This document shows, piece after piece, positions 1 to 11,554 of a stretch of DNA of 64,000 bases. Position 1 is the stretch's first letter. Every line of letters begins with the position of its first letter. The notes under the pieces were generated by a model that was not told the DNA's origin, made no database searches, and saw only the letters and a program-made list of their open reading frames with translations. The position numbers and the translations under genes were made by a program. Origin of the DNA: Brachionus manjavacas (lineage: Eukaryota > Rotifera > Eurotatoria > Ploima > Brachionidae); NCBI GenBank assembly GCA_019054805.1, contig JAHQIY010000001.1:9190501-9254500 (forward strand), written 5' to 3'.

Positions 1-2
1 AT

Positions 3-608
3 ATAATTGCAGGTCCCGAAAAACAGCAGGTTTATTTTTAAAAAAGAGCTCTAAATTTATTTTGAATAATAAATTAATGGTAAAAAGGGTGCTGTAGTTA
101 CTCGAGATAGAGCTAAAGCTGTTGATGTATGGCTATTGGGTACAAATAATACTTGGTTCATTGCCGAAACCAATTATGATCACTGGAAAAAACCTTTAAT
201 AATTGATGACAGAATTACACCGTGTAATCGATGCATGAATAAACTTGGAAAAGAGGTTTTTTAGCACTTTGAAGTTTGTGGTCGAATTCTGTCGATTATG
301 ACCCTAATTTTAACTAATAATTTATCATTTTAGTTAAAATTTTATCATAAACTTCAATGTCTTGTTTTATTCTTAATTTAAAAAACATCTTTTAAAATTT
401 TTTTTAGAAAATGTCATTTGAGGGCTTATTCAATGTGCTTTCATCCAAACCTGTTCTAAATAAGGTATTTCTTGACAGAAATTGAAAAATATTCTATTAA
501 TCTTTGGATTAATTAAAGCTTACTGTTTATTCAGCTTTGATTGAACCTAAAACTGGAAGATTAGAAACTTATATTCAATATTGTCCAACACCGTGCGATC
601 CGTTCTAA
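3..608 (+). CDS. ASAH1: Acid ceramidase, C-terminal part (gene enters from the left edge)
   Basis: Lysosomal N-terminal-nucleophile amidase that hydrolyses ceramide to sphingosine and fatty acid. Four exons are seen: 3-29, 88-255, 408-464 and 519-608, with GT-AG introns of about 55-150 bases. Joined, they read the family's conserved tail: IIAGPEKQQ, then GAVVTRDRAKAVDVW, the block ETNYDHWKKP followed by IDDRITP, then SFEGLFNVLSSKPVLNK, and LTVYSALIEP up to the TAA at 606-608. The order and spacing match animal acid ceramidase, including the DDR-TP motif and the late Cys pair in the final ten residues. The catalytic Cys and the rest of the protein lie outside the window. The related amidase NAAA shares the fold, but the tail with two Cys resembles ASAH1 more. 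The calls of family and exons are firm; the orthology is good but unproven. Confidence 0.9.
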
Positions 609-1022
609 ATTTTTTAAATCTATAGTCAAATTTAACTATTTAAATATTAACTTTAACAAAGCCTTATTATATTTTTTGTATTTTTTCAATAAATCGAAGG
701 CTTGTACTTTTATTCTTCAAATATTAAAAAATAAAAGAAAAAAAATTTAATCAAAAACTTTTATTTATATTAATTTACTTAAAAAGGGGTGAGAGTAGTT
801 TGAATTATCTTTTCGAAGTTTTAGATGTCCTGGTTAACTTAATAAATATTAATTGTGACATCAAGATTTATTACGATCTTTAGATAAATATTCCATTCTG
901 AAAATATAATATCGTAATAGGAATAGGGTTAAAATTCTGAGCGTCTTTAAAATTTGAAAACATTTTGTAACATTTGGAACATAAAAACCGCACATAACAT
1001 CTATATTTGATATTAATATCAT
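609..1022. other. AT-rich intergenic spacer
   Basis: Holds the 3' flank of the acid ceramidase gene, with an AATAAA-type signal near 690. No coding stretch or RNA gene is seen before the retrotransposon begins. Confidence 0.5.
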
Positions 1023-3228
1023 GAACCAACTAGAGCTGCAAAATGCCTCGACATAATTCTCACCAATGCCCCAGACTGCTACATCTCAGAGACACGTAAC
1101 CCACTCGGTCCACCAACCAGCTCTCCCCAGTATTTCAACTTACCTGACGAGGCTAGTACAAACTCGGAAAACAACGAACTGAGCTGCAGCGATCACCGAA
1201 TCGTCCTGGCCGTTGCCCCAAAACACCTTTATTCGGCAACCAGACCTTCCGAACGAAAAATTTTAGTCCGATCAGGTCAACTTCGCGACGCAGTTGCTGC
1301 AATACGACAGCTTGACACCAATGCCCTTCTCGTTGACATTGAAACAGACCCGCACAGCTCCATCAACCGATTCATGCAAGCCATTCGTAACGCACAAGAC
1401 CTTCACCAGCCATTGCGAATCGTTAAGACTAAGGGTGACCAAGAGTGGATGAATATCGAAATCAAGCAGCTGATCCGCGAACGCCAGCGTCTACACTCTG
1501 CAGGTGAACACAACCTAAGTGATCAACTCGCTCTTCGCATTGTAGGTTTAATCGCCACCCGCAAAGCTACCTTCTACCGCGAGAAGTATACGAGGAGTAA
1601 AGCCGGCATATGGGAACATGCAAACAAGTTGCGCAAGCCACCAACCACTCTCCCACCTGATCCTGATTATGGCGAATGACTAAACGAGCAGTTCTCGGAT
1701 ACTGTTTGGCAAGGAGTGACTCAAGCTAACATATCACGCTTTATTTGTCGCGATGCCTTGCCACCCGTCGTTCCGGTTTTCAACTTTACCAACGTAGGCG
1801 AACAACTTCGCAACGTGAAGTCAACCTCGGCTGGCCCAGATGGCATCTCAGGAAAGCTACTTTACTCAGCAAGACTCGAATTAGTTTCACCTTTAGTTAC
1901 CATCTTTAACCATTGCGTAAACAAAGGTATTGTCATTGACGAATGGTGACTTGGTAACATCACGCCAATCCCGAAAGTGCAGAATACAGCTACACCTAGC
2001 GACATGCGACCAATTGCCATCACTTCGACGCCATGTAAGATCATGGATCGCATTATCACCAAGCAGATACTGCGCCTTGTTCGTGTAAGGCTTCTCACGA
2101 ACAAGCAATTTGGCTTCTTAACTGGTAGAAGCACCACCGATGCATTGATTATGGTATTAGATGAATGGGGAAAAGCTATAAACAGTGGAGACCAGAAGGT
2201 GATAGGAATTTTCTTCAACTTCGCCAAGGCATTCGACTTAGTTGACCATGAGCGACTCATTATCAAGATCGAATCTATGCTTTCTCAATGGCTAATCACT
2301 TGGATTGCAACTTGGGTGTCACATCGTAAGCAACGAGTTGTCTACAGAGGTTAGGCAACAAAATGGCGAGATGTACGTGCTGGTGTTATTCAGGGCAGTG
2401 TCCTTGGACCTATCCTATTCCTCCTCTTCATACTCGACATCAATGAGTACCTGCCCCTTGGATTTGAGTTACTTAAGTACGCCGACGACATCCTAGCTTA
2501 CATTGTAGGAAACACATTTGGCAACATCCCTCAAGAGATAGTTGATGCCGTTCAACGCTGGTGTGTTGATAATAAGATGCGCTTAAACGTGGGCAAGTGC
2601 AAAGTGATCTTCATTAATCCCCCGCGCGTACTCGGCTCAAGAGTCCCTCCTGTTTATTTGCTCGGCCAAATGCTTGAGACAGTCAAGTCCTATAAGTATC
2701 TCGGCTTTGAGCTTTCTGGCTCGCTCGACCTTGATCTCCAATGGAGACGTGTACGCTCAATTGTCAGCCCTGTCGAGTTCTTGCTCAAGCAGCTTAAACT
2801 CAATGGCTGGTCTACGCCGATGCTCATTTGTGTATACCGAGCATATTGTCTAAGCCACTTTACGTACAGCGCCGTAATGCTTACTTCAACCTCTACTGCT
2901 GCTAAGTGTGAGATGAACGCTTTCAACTCCCGTTTTTGGCGAATCATGGGAATTGATGATCAGACTGCAGGCTCTTACAAACTCCTCCCAATCGCCGAGT
3001 TTAGAGACCATGTCTGCGAACAAACACTCAATAGAATTCTGGCTGACCCAAACCATCCCATCACGTCATGTCAACCACGCAACATTCGCTTGAACGCACG
3101 CTTCCCTTTCCAAACAAGAAAAGCAAACAAGGCTGCTTATCACAACAGCTTCTTACAGAAGTTCCTTCGAAAACTTCGCAACGATTCGAACAGCCAAAAT
3201 GCGAGAGCTAGTCTCTATCTTGTTTAAT
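1023..3228 (+). mobile_element. Non-LTR retrotransposon, 5'-truncated, with three in-frame stops
   Basis: A single reading frame runs from about 1023 to the TAA at 3225-3227 and is broken only by TGA (1677), TGA (1947) and TAG (2352); there are no frameshifts. It starts inside the APE-type endonuclease (CLDIILTNAPD, then the C-terminal motif CSDHRIVLA). Next come a linker and a reverse transcriptase with LRNVKSTSAGPDGISG, ITPIPK, RPIAITSTPCKIMDRI, QFGFLTGRSTTDAL, NFAKAFD, VIQGSVLGPILF, KYADDILAY and the thumb motif YKYLGFELS. The layout fits a Jockey/CR1-group element. In the first catalytic motif, usually DF-KAFD, the leading Asp reads Asn. Base composition is visibly richer in G and C than all flanks, which suggests a recent insertion with its own codon use. 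A 3' tail of about 130 bases follows. Confidence 0.9.
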
Positions 3229-3495
3229 CATATAACTAGTTTATAATTTATAATTTATATTTTTGTAGCAATTTACGATATGTCTGACAATTCTTACTTT
3301 ATTATTTAATAACAACAAGGTTTAACCTGTTGCTCCGCTGCCAGAATAATTAAATTAAATGAAAAATAAATTAGTATTGATTATTTAATTGATTGATTTA
3401 TTTTATTTATTATATTGAAAAATTCTTATTAAAAATTGATTTTAAAATTTTTTTTTCTTAAGTGTTGATTAAATGATTTAATGAATATTTCTGTA

Positions 3496-3785
3496 CAGTA
3501 TGTCGCAAAAAGTTAGAGTCAAACTTTTTTTTTAATCTGATTGTTTGTTTGTTCATTATTTCATTAACTCGGCTATTTCTCTTTCAGTCTGATTTATCAA
3601 AAAACGCAATTTGCCATCTCTGTTGATCAGTTATTTTATTTTTACCCTATTTTGTTAGATTTTTTGGTAGACTTACTTTAAAAAAGCTATTATTTGAAAA
3701 AATTAATAGTTAACTATTTTTTTAATTGCAAAAAAACAAAATTTTTATTTTTTTCAACTTGATTCTAACCTTTTGTGGCATACTG
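3496..3785. mobile_element. Mariner-type MITE, 290 bp, flanked by TA
   Basis: Terminal inverted repeats of about 30 bases face each other: the left end begins CAGTATGTCGCAAAAAGTTA and the right end, reversed, begins CAGTATGCCACAAAAGGTTA. Each is flanked outside by TA, the usual Tc1/mariner target duplication. The interior is AT-rich and has no coding capacity. It is a non-autonomous element. Confidence 0.8.
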
Positions 3786-4440
3786 TACAAACAACATTTC
3801 TTGTAAGATAAACTTGAATGAATGAATTTCAATGAATTTGAATGTTTTTTTCTTTTCTTAATTTTTTAATTAAAATCTAATTTTAGATTGAAAAAAATTA
3901 AAATATATTATGTAATCTAAAAAAATGGATTAAGACAATTTTAAAGGCACTATATTCAAATATTAAAAAAAGCTATCGAAAGGATATGCATGAACATTTT
4001 ACTTTTTTCACACATTTGGGTTTTAAATATTTAGATTATGTTAAAGATAATCCAGAATAAGACAATTTTTAAAGCAGCATAAAATTATGTTAAATTAAAT
4101 CTAGAATAAGACAATTTTTAAAGCAGTATATAATTAAATATTAAAGTTAGTTATCGTTAGTATATGTATGAACATTTCACTTTTTTTCAAAGTTAGTTAT
4201 CGAAAGTATATGCATGAAAATTTTACTTTTTTTCACACATTTGGGTTTTAAATATTAAGATTATTGTACAATTAGATTTAATTCTCAAATCAATAAAACG
4301 TTTGAAACTCAAAATTAAAAATTGAATAGGAAAAACTAAAAAATCATATAAATACTAAGCTTTTTAGAATTTAAAAAATTTATTCATAATTATTTAAGAC
4401 AATAGTCAATTTTTTTTTATAAAATAAATTTATTTTCTAT
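3786..4440. repeat. Imperfect tandem repeat in gene-free DNA (about 3930-4265)
   Basis: The phrase 'tatcgaaaggatatgcatga' with a following T-rich tract recurs near 3973, 4150 and 4199 with few changes. The flanking phrases 'gaataagacaatttttaaag' (near 4055 and 4102) and 'cacacatttgggttttaaat' (near 4009 and 4234) are also duplicated. This looks like a locally duplicated unit of roughly 70-110 bases with internal deletions. There is no coding potential. The rest of the interval is plain AT-rich sequence. Confidence 0.6.
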
Positions 4441-4487
4441 CAATCATTTATTTCTTCATCATCTGTAATCCTCTCTGGTTCTTCTGA

Positions 4488-4690
4488 TCATCTTTGCGAT
4501 GCATAATAGCAATAATCAAAAAACAAGTCGCTTTCAGTTCGTTCCAATTCTTTAGGATTGTTTCTGGCATATCCTAGAAACCAAAGAACGCTTGTAATGT
4601 GTGAACATGTCCCTATCACTCTCGCACCATTTTTGCATGTACAGTACCAGCCTTTTATTGGATCATTATCACTCAAATCAAAATGGAAAC
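4488..4690 (-). mobile_element. SWIM zinc-finger transposon fragment, minus arm of an inverted pair
   Basis: The minus strand reads a SWIM motif, C-x-C-x(9)-C-x-H, in the context WYCTCKNGARVIGTCSHITS followed by VLWFLGYARN, then an acidic tail ending in a stop at 4488. SWIM domains of this form are common in MULE-like transposases and in expanded invertebrate families derived from them. Only about 60 residues remain, with no DDE catalytic domain. The copy at 4829-4943 is the inverted partner. Confidence 0.65.
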
Positions 4691-4828
4691 AGTTCTAGGG
4701 GGTCTATATTATATCATATAGGCTTCATGTCAGAACATTCTATAGAGGAGCCTAATTTTATAAGAATAAAGCTTAAATCGAGACATTCAAATAGTAAAGT
4801 TTATAACGTAATTATAAATTACAAATGT

Positions 4829-4943
4829 GATTTGAGTGATAATGATCCAATAAAAGGCTGGTACTCTACATGCAAAAATGGTGCAAGAGTGATAGGGACA
4901 TGTTCACACATTACTAGCGTTCTTTGGTTTCTAGGATTTTTTT
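4829..4943 (+). mobile_element. SWIM zinc-finger fragment, plus arm of an inverted pair
   Basis: About 110 bases nearly identical to the reverse complement of 4581-4690 (three to five differences). The first SWIM Cys codon has become Ser (WYSTCKNG against WYCTCKNG), so this copy could not bind zinc normally. The reading frame is open from 4601 but is joined to unrelated sequence upstream and ends soon after the break in similarity. The two arms could fold into a long hairpin around a spacer of about 140 bases. Confidence 0.65.
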
Positions 4944-5226
4944 TATAAAAGAATTTTTAATAAAATTTATTATTATTTTTTTGAAATTTTTTTTATATAA
5001 AATAAGTTTATGAATTTCATTTTATTTTAAACAAAATTGGAATTAAATTGGAATTAATTGGAACAATATTAGAATTTATAAATTGGAATCTTATAAATCA
5101 AATTATTTTTCATTAGACTTTCTAACTTATTTTCAAGAAAAAATATTTTGACGAAATAAAAAATGTGATAAAAATTTAGAAATTATTTTTAACTTTATTT
5201 AAGAATCACGGGATTTATTAAACAAT

Positions 5227-8200
5227 TTATTTTAATAACTTATTTTCTTGTGAATTGTCAAGCAGAATTTCTTCAGCAAATATTTCAGTTTCATTTATGT
5301 TAGTAATAAAACATGATGTTGGTCCGACATGTTTATCAATAAGAGAAGAAATATTGAAGCCATTCTCATTATCTTCAGTAAATTGCTTAATTAGGCAATC
5401 AACATTTAGAAATTTTTTTATTGTTAATTCGTGAATTTTCAAGTTAAGTTTTCGGGATATCCCCACACAGTTCAGAGTAACCTGTATTTGAATTTTTATC
5501 AATGGGGTTTCACTTACATTTCCGCATACATTACATATCCATGACCTGAAATTGTCTGTAAATAACAATTATTTTTAATTTTAAAAAATCACTTAATGCT
5601 TCGGTCAAAATCCAATTGAGATTGGTGTAAAAATTCCGAATTAATTTGATCATTTTGACAAATTTGACAATAAAAATCAAAACAACAATTTTCTTCACAA
5701 ACACTTATTATATTTCCTTTCACTAAACCTAAATCATGAAATTTTAAGCTAGAATCATTTTCCCACAAAGACACCTTGTTTTCGAATATTGTTTTTGTGA
5801 AATTTATATCTTTATTATGTTTTAATAAAGAATTGAATTGAGAAGGATCAACAGTTTCTATTGAAGAGAAAGAACCAAACAAAACAGAATTTTCTAAATA
5901 AAAGAAAACAAAAATATTTTATTAAGGATTTTGATAATAAGCTTACGGATATTTGAATTATCTAAGCCTACATTTTTCAGACATATTACCGAGCTTTGAC
6001 ACTCAAAATGGCTCTCAAAAAGAATGTAATTTTCTTGTAATTTTGATAAAATGGATTTATCTTTTATATGGAAAGTTGATTGCATTGTGAATTTTTTAAT
6101 TCTAAAATCATTATCAGATAAAAATTCTGATTTTTCAACAAAAAATACTATATATTCATTTTTGACTGCATCTAAATGCATTTTAATTAAAATTATATCA
6201 TAAAGATTGAACCAAGTTGATTCAAAATTTGCTGATTTCAGATCCTTTTAAATTTATTTGGTTATTAAAAAAAAAAGTATTAATTTTCATTTTAAAATTA
6301 CTCTAAGGCTAAAGAACGAATCTGTTTGTAAAAATTCTTTTGAGTTTCCTAGTTCTTTTAAAAAGCTTCGATTTGCACTGATAAATTCGAAGATGTAAAT
6401 AAATTTTTGGATTGATTTCCGACTCTGTTTTGTTTTATTTTCCCATTTTTTATTCATTTTTTTGCATAAGAACGTTATTTGATCATTTAAATCGAAGTTT
6501 TCCCTTAAACAAATAATTCAAATCATTCGTATTATGAAAAATCAATTTCTTTATATAGTTTCCAGTTTTAAAAAAATTTAATAATATCAAATGTTTGTTT
6601 TGAAAAAAAATATGCTTTAATTAATTAAATTAGCACATTGGAATTTTTAATAAAAAGCTGACAGCAAAAATGTATTCTTTCTGTGTACATTCGGACAAAG
6701 ATTTGAATCTTTATATGGACTTATAGATAAATTTTATTTAACTATATATGTAAAAAAATGATTAACTAAAAGTAAATCGTGAATTTCAAAGAGAAAATAA
6801 AACCTTTTTGGCAGCTGAAAAAGTGTCGTTAGATGATGTTCTCTCAGGCTTTGGGATTCTTTGTTAATTTATGAAATACTCAAGTACAATTTCATTAAGC
6901 TTATTTTATTTAAAAAAGTGTTTAATTTAATTTTTTGACTCAAGTTAATTTGAATATTTTTTTTTAAGAAACTAAAAAAAATTTGTATTACAACTTTAAA
7001 AAATTTTATCTTTTTTTGAACAAAACCTTATTTATTTATTTAGTCCCTATTCTATCCTAGTGGATAATGGGGAGGCGCTCATCTCCTTTTACCTTTTTGA
7101 GCAACAGCTCCAGTCTGACACAGAGGTAACTGCGTCGAGTTGATCATCTACATCGCAATTATTAAGATGAAGATTTTTTCACCCTCAGCGGGTTTCGAAC
7201 CCTCGATCCTCTGCTTGACTAACATGCAAACCATTCGGCTATACGGGCTACATATGAATAAACTACTTAGTACTGGTAAAAATTTTAGGGAGAATTGTTT
7301 TTAAAGCATAAGTCAAGTAAATCACTCAATTATTTACTGATTTTTTTAAAAACAATTCTCAATTTTAATTTATTTTTTTTTCGGATAGTTTAAATATTAT
7401 GTCGCCACTACCATGTCCGCTTGGAAACAACAAAATTTCTATTTGCCGTAATCCTCCCATTTGAGAACGGCAAAATAAATTCTGACTTTAAAATTGATTT
7501 TAGTTTTTTAAAAAAATTTGTAAAGACTTTTACCAAAAATTAAATTTGAATCTTAAAGTACAAATTAAAACAATCTAAAAATCTATTATTCTTCTTTCGT
7601 TCCTCTTAATCTTTCTATTTATCTTCTGTTTTTCATTCAATAAATTTTCTTAATTTAATAGATTTTTAGTAGAATAATTAAAATTAATGAAATGTAAAGC
7701 AGTATTTAAAGGCAGAAGCCTTTGCCTGTCTTTTACCAAGATAATATGTTGAGATTTAAAATTATTTTTTTTAAACTGAATGCGGTCTCGTCATTTTTTG
7801 GCACAAAATTAACCAGATTTTTTATAAATTACTTGTTGCTAAAAGTTTGCTTTTCAACAAATTTAATAGAATTAAATTCATATTCATCAGCCTCGTTAAT
7901 AAAACATGAATCAACATTAAGAGGAAAAACAATCAATGCGAACAGACCAACTTTGTCACTTACAATAATTTGCCGTCTATAAATGTAAAATTAAATTAAA
8001 TATTTTGATAAAAATAAAATAACTTGTAATGATTGTCATCATGTTGTGTTTGAGTTCGCTGTGTATGATAAAGCGATATTTTATTATTTTTTACCAAGCC
8101 AATTCTTTGTACCGTTGCCTTGAAGTTAGCAAATCCGTAGTACCCGATATTTTCTAAGGCATCAAGGATCGAATTGGTTCTCAAAAACTGAGTATTATTT

Positions 8201-8975
8201 GTGATATTTTCAGTGAAAAAATCGGATGCCGACTGAGTAAAAAAAATATTTTTTTGACTTTGAACTAAATTTTTAATGTTTGATAATTTTTTTATCAACA
8301 AAATCTGATAATTATTGGAATCAAACAGATTCAATGAACACTCGTTCGAATCTACACAGCTTGGACATTGTAAGGTATTTAAAGTGATACCAACTTGATC
8401 TTCCAGTGACACATTAAACTTTTCATAGTAAAAACTCTGATGATCGACTGGAAATATTTCAATTATATTTGTACTAAAATAAATTAACTTATTCGTGTTT
8501 TTCATCAGGAATTTTCTCCTTTAATTTCATCAAAGTTAAGATTTCAGTATTTAATTTGATCTACTTACCATGGAGGATAAATATTTATCAAATATTTTGA
8601 TTGTATAACATCTGTTTCAAAATATGATGAATAGTCAACTATATCATTTGATAAAAGTATGTAGCAAACATTATCAAGTGAGATATCGAATTCCTTGTTC
8701 TCAAAATTGTTTACACTGAATGCATGAATAAGAGTAAATTTTGTGGTAAGAAAATTTTGTCTAAAAAATGGTATCAATTTTACAACATTTGTCAAATTTT
8801 CGGCTTAAAAAATTAAAAAAAATTTGTTGTAAAAGTAAATAACAAAAATATTTTAAAAATACATTTTTGAGTAAGTCTATCTGCAGCTGGTTTTTTATTT
8901 AGATGATGTTTAATGAAGTTGATGCTTGACTTTTGACGTAAAAGTAATTTTTGTAGTCTATCTGCGTATCCATTC
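5227..8975 (-). CDS. OB-fold protein with zinc ribbon, SHLD2-like (shieldin subunit 2 candidate)
   Basis: Seven minus-strand exons are supported: 8975-8863, 8803-8569, 8518-8024, 7976-7833, 6244-5947, 5893-5593 and 5545-5227, about 630 residues. Most junctions keep phase; the join across the 1.6-kb intron (7833 to 6244) is not resolved and may use an earlier donor or an extra exon. No in-frame ATG is seen in the first exon, so the N terminus lies upstream. Several strand-rich blocks look like successive OB folds (for example RQIIVSDKVGLFALIVFP). Near the C terminus CQIC and CNVCG form a split C-x2-C pair, followed by NLKIHELTIKKFLNVDC and a last strand set. From memory, human SHLD2 has three C-terminal OB folds with a CAKC...CFSC ribbon and a similar follow-on helix. 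SHLD2 acts with 53BP1 to protect broken DNA ends. MEIOB, RADX and RPA1-like proteins are alternatives. Confidence 0.5.
7028..7256 (-). mobile_element. tRNA-derived SINE in an intron of the OB-fold gene
   Basis: On the minus strand the head reads like a tRNA gene: an A-box-like TAGCCGAATGG, then a B-box GGTTCGAAACC about 40 bases later, followed by a body with CTCTGTGTCAGACTGGAGC and GAGATGAGCGCC, and a tail of AAAT repeats. RNA polymerase III SINEs have this layout. A diverged relative is at 9303-9500. Confidence 0.75.
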
Positions 8976-9302
8976 CTAAAAATATATAAATAATTAATTT
9001 TTCAAGATTTTAGGCTATTATTGAAATTTTTGATTATTTTTTATTAAACAAGCTTTTTCAATTTACATTGTACCTATCTATGCTTTATTTAAATGAAAAT
9101 TTTACAATGAGATAACAAAATTCAATTTCCTCATTAAAAATAAAATATTAATAAATTGGCCATTTGATTAAATTTTTGTTTTGAATTTTTTTAAATAAAA
9201 AATTTTTGAAAGAAAATTTTAGTTTTAGGTTATTGAGTAAAAGTATTTTTAAGAAACTACTTTTTTATGAAAATGTTGAAACTATATTCAAAATTTCGTT
9301 GC

Positions 9303-9500
9303 AGTACGGGGCGAATGTTTAAACTTCTGGCATCAAAAAAAACGAGTACTGGTTTCGACTAGGTAATAATAGCAGTTAGATGTTAAACTCAATGCAGAAA
9401 CCTCTGTGTCAGATCGGAGCCGTTGCTAAAAAAGATACCGGAAAAGTAGATGAGCGCACGAGACCAACTCTGATTATGGCTTTCTATCGGGTCCTACAAA
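9303..9500 (+). mobile_element. Second, diverged copy of the tRNA-derived SINE
   Basis: The body CTCTGTGTCAGATCGGAGCC, then GTTGCTAAAAAAGATACC and GTAGATGAGCGCACGAGACC, aligns with the SINE body at 7028-7256. The tRNA-like head is heavily decayed: only GGTTTCGACT remains of the B box. It is older or less conserved than the first copy. Confidence 0.65.
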
Positions 9501-10367
9501 AAACACTGACCACTAATTTTTTTTCAAAGAATAAATAATTTTAAAAGTTGTAATGTATCATTTAGTTTTAAATGTTCTCTTTTTCTATAAAATTAAAATA
9601 TATTTGAGAATATATTAAGGTTCTTCAAATAATTAAGGTCTTTTATTTTTAGCTAAGTATCTCAAATAAATGAGCAAAAACACATTTTTAGGAATCTCAT
9701 TAAATTCTCTTCAAGAAAAATGGGAGTCAGAAAATTCAAAAAAATTGATCACCATTTCTTTCTTAAAAATAAAATTATACTCAATATTTTAAAGCAAAAA
9801 AATTTACATATGAAATAATTTTGTTAAGGTTATACCAGTTATAATAGAATAAAGGGGTGATTTGTCGAATAAATGAAATGATTGGAAAAATATCCAATAA
9901 ATCGATTGACTTCAATAATTTGTATTTTTACTGTAAAATACATATATGTTTATATTTGTGAAAAAAATCAATATTTTAATTTTAAATATCAGCATAAATT
10001 TAAATTTTAAAATTAATTTCTTAAAAAAAAATTTAACTAATATTAGCTGATATCAATTGATATTAGCTTTGGCTATTATTATGTAATCTATTCAAAACCA
10101 AAATGGTTTAAGAAAAAAATCACCTGCAGCCAAAAACTATTTAATCATCATGCCATCAAGACAAATACTCAAAATTTTTTAAAGCCAAGCGTACCAACAT
10201 ATTCCTTAGACAATTTGCAATTTTATTGCCTAATTTCGGCTAAACCCAAAACTTCCGCTTTTTGAGGAGAAAACAAATCAGGACTTGTCTGTGTGATTTG
10301 TTTTCAGTAAATTTTATTAGATCATTCGAGTCACAGACAAGAAAGTTATAAAAAAGCGAGGTAAGCT
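9501..10367. other. AT-rich spacer
   Basis: No supported gene. Minus-strand exons for the missing N terminus of the OB-fold gene could lie here, but none has a convincing frame with splice sites. Confidence 0.4.
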
Positions 10368-11384
10368 TGGCCCTTTGCTTTTTGTTATATATATAAACGA
10401 CCTACCTGACATCATTTCAAAAAAAATAGAAATTTATGCCGATGACTCGAAGATTCTTGGAGTAATTAACAACTTGTGTGATAGGGCAAATATGCAGAAA
10501 GACCTAGATGCTCTATGTGAATGGATTGATGTATGGAGAATAGGCCTCTGTGCTCAAAAATGTAAGATTATGCATTTTGGATGGCTAAATGCTAGATTTT
10601 CGTATGAAACATCGAGAAAAGAGGGGTTGGATAAAAATCAACTGTGTACCACTGAGTGTGAAAAAGATCTAGGCGTTATGGTGTCTTCAGACCTTAAATG
10701 GACATGTCAAGTAAAATACGCGTGCGCGTAAGCAAATAAAGTACTCGGAATTCTTAAAAGAACATTTTTAAGAAGAGAAGAAACTCTTTGGTTGAAGCTT
10801 TATATGTCTTTGGTTAGACCTCACCTCGACTATGCAGTTCAAGTTAGAAATCCGAGCAAAAAAGGTGACGTAAAAGCGTTGGAAAAAGTACAAGAGCGTG
10901 CAACGAAAATTCCTTGGTCACTAAGAGAAATTTCATACAAGGAAAGGCTTGCCAGATTGGGTTTAACAAAACTTAGTGAGAGAAGGGTGAGAGGTGATTT
11001 GATTGAGGTTTTTAAAGTGATTAACGGTCATGAAAAAGTGTCGTTTACCAGAGAACTTCTGGATCCTGTTGGCAGGAATGGACCGATAATGAGGTTAAGA
11101 GGAAACAGCGCAAAAGTTCACAGAGATAGTTTTCCAGCACAAAAAAGAAATGATTTTTCTGCCGCAGTGAGTGCTAGACACGTTCTCGAACAGAGTAGCT
11201 CCGCACTGGAATAGACTTCCTGAGGAGGTGGTTAAAGCTAAGACAGTTAATGGCTTCAAAGAAGCATTAGATAGGTTTAACAGAATTGGCTGTTAAAGCT
11301 TAATACGCCTTTAAGCGGTGATGAGCTTAGATTTCTTACTTGTTAGGATTTCGCAGCAAGAACTACTACTACTACTAAGCATAT
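10368..11384 (+). mobile_element. CR1-like non-LTR retrotransposon, 3' part, with ACT-repeat tail
   Basis: Begins abruptly inside the reverse transcriptase: GPLLFVIYINDLPD, then IYADDSKIL (the catalytic YADD box), KDLGVMVSSDLKW, a stop at 10729, and on to YMSLVRPHLDYAVQV, EKVQERATKIPWSLRE and RRVRGDLIEVFKVINGHE. One stop and a likely frameshift near 11190 disable it. After the coding part comes a short 3' region ending in ACT repeats at about 11366-11380. The same end structure is seen at 57255, and the coding order matches 22199-23500, so three related copies of this group lie in the window. Confidence 0.85.
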
Positions 11385-11554
11385 TACGGTCCGATTACTT
11401 TCGTAGAAGCAGCTTTATTTTAAGCTTCCCGGGATTTTAAAAGAGAAGTTTTTATTAAAATTTTTAAAAACAGGTAACTAACGACATCACAGAGACTTTT
11501 CAAATTTGCTCTAAAAAAACTCGGATAAAATAGAAATAATATAACTTTTAAGGG

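Noticed and set aside
11360..11384. Free-standing ACT microsatellite (also at 57230-57255)
   Set aside because: Both runs sit exactly at the 3' ends of CR1-like copies and are better read as element tails.
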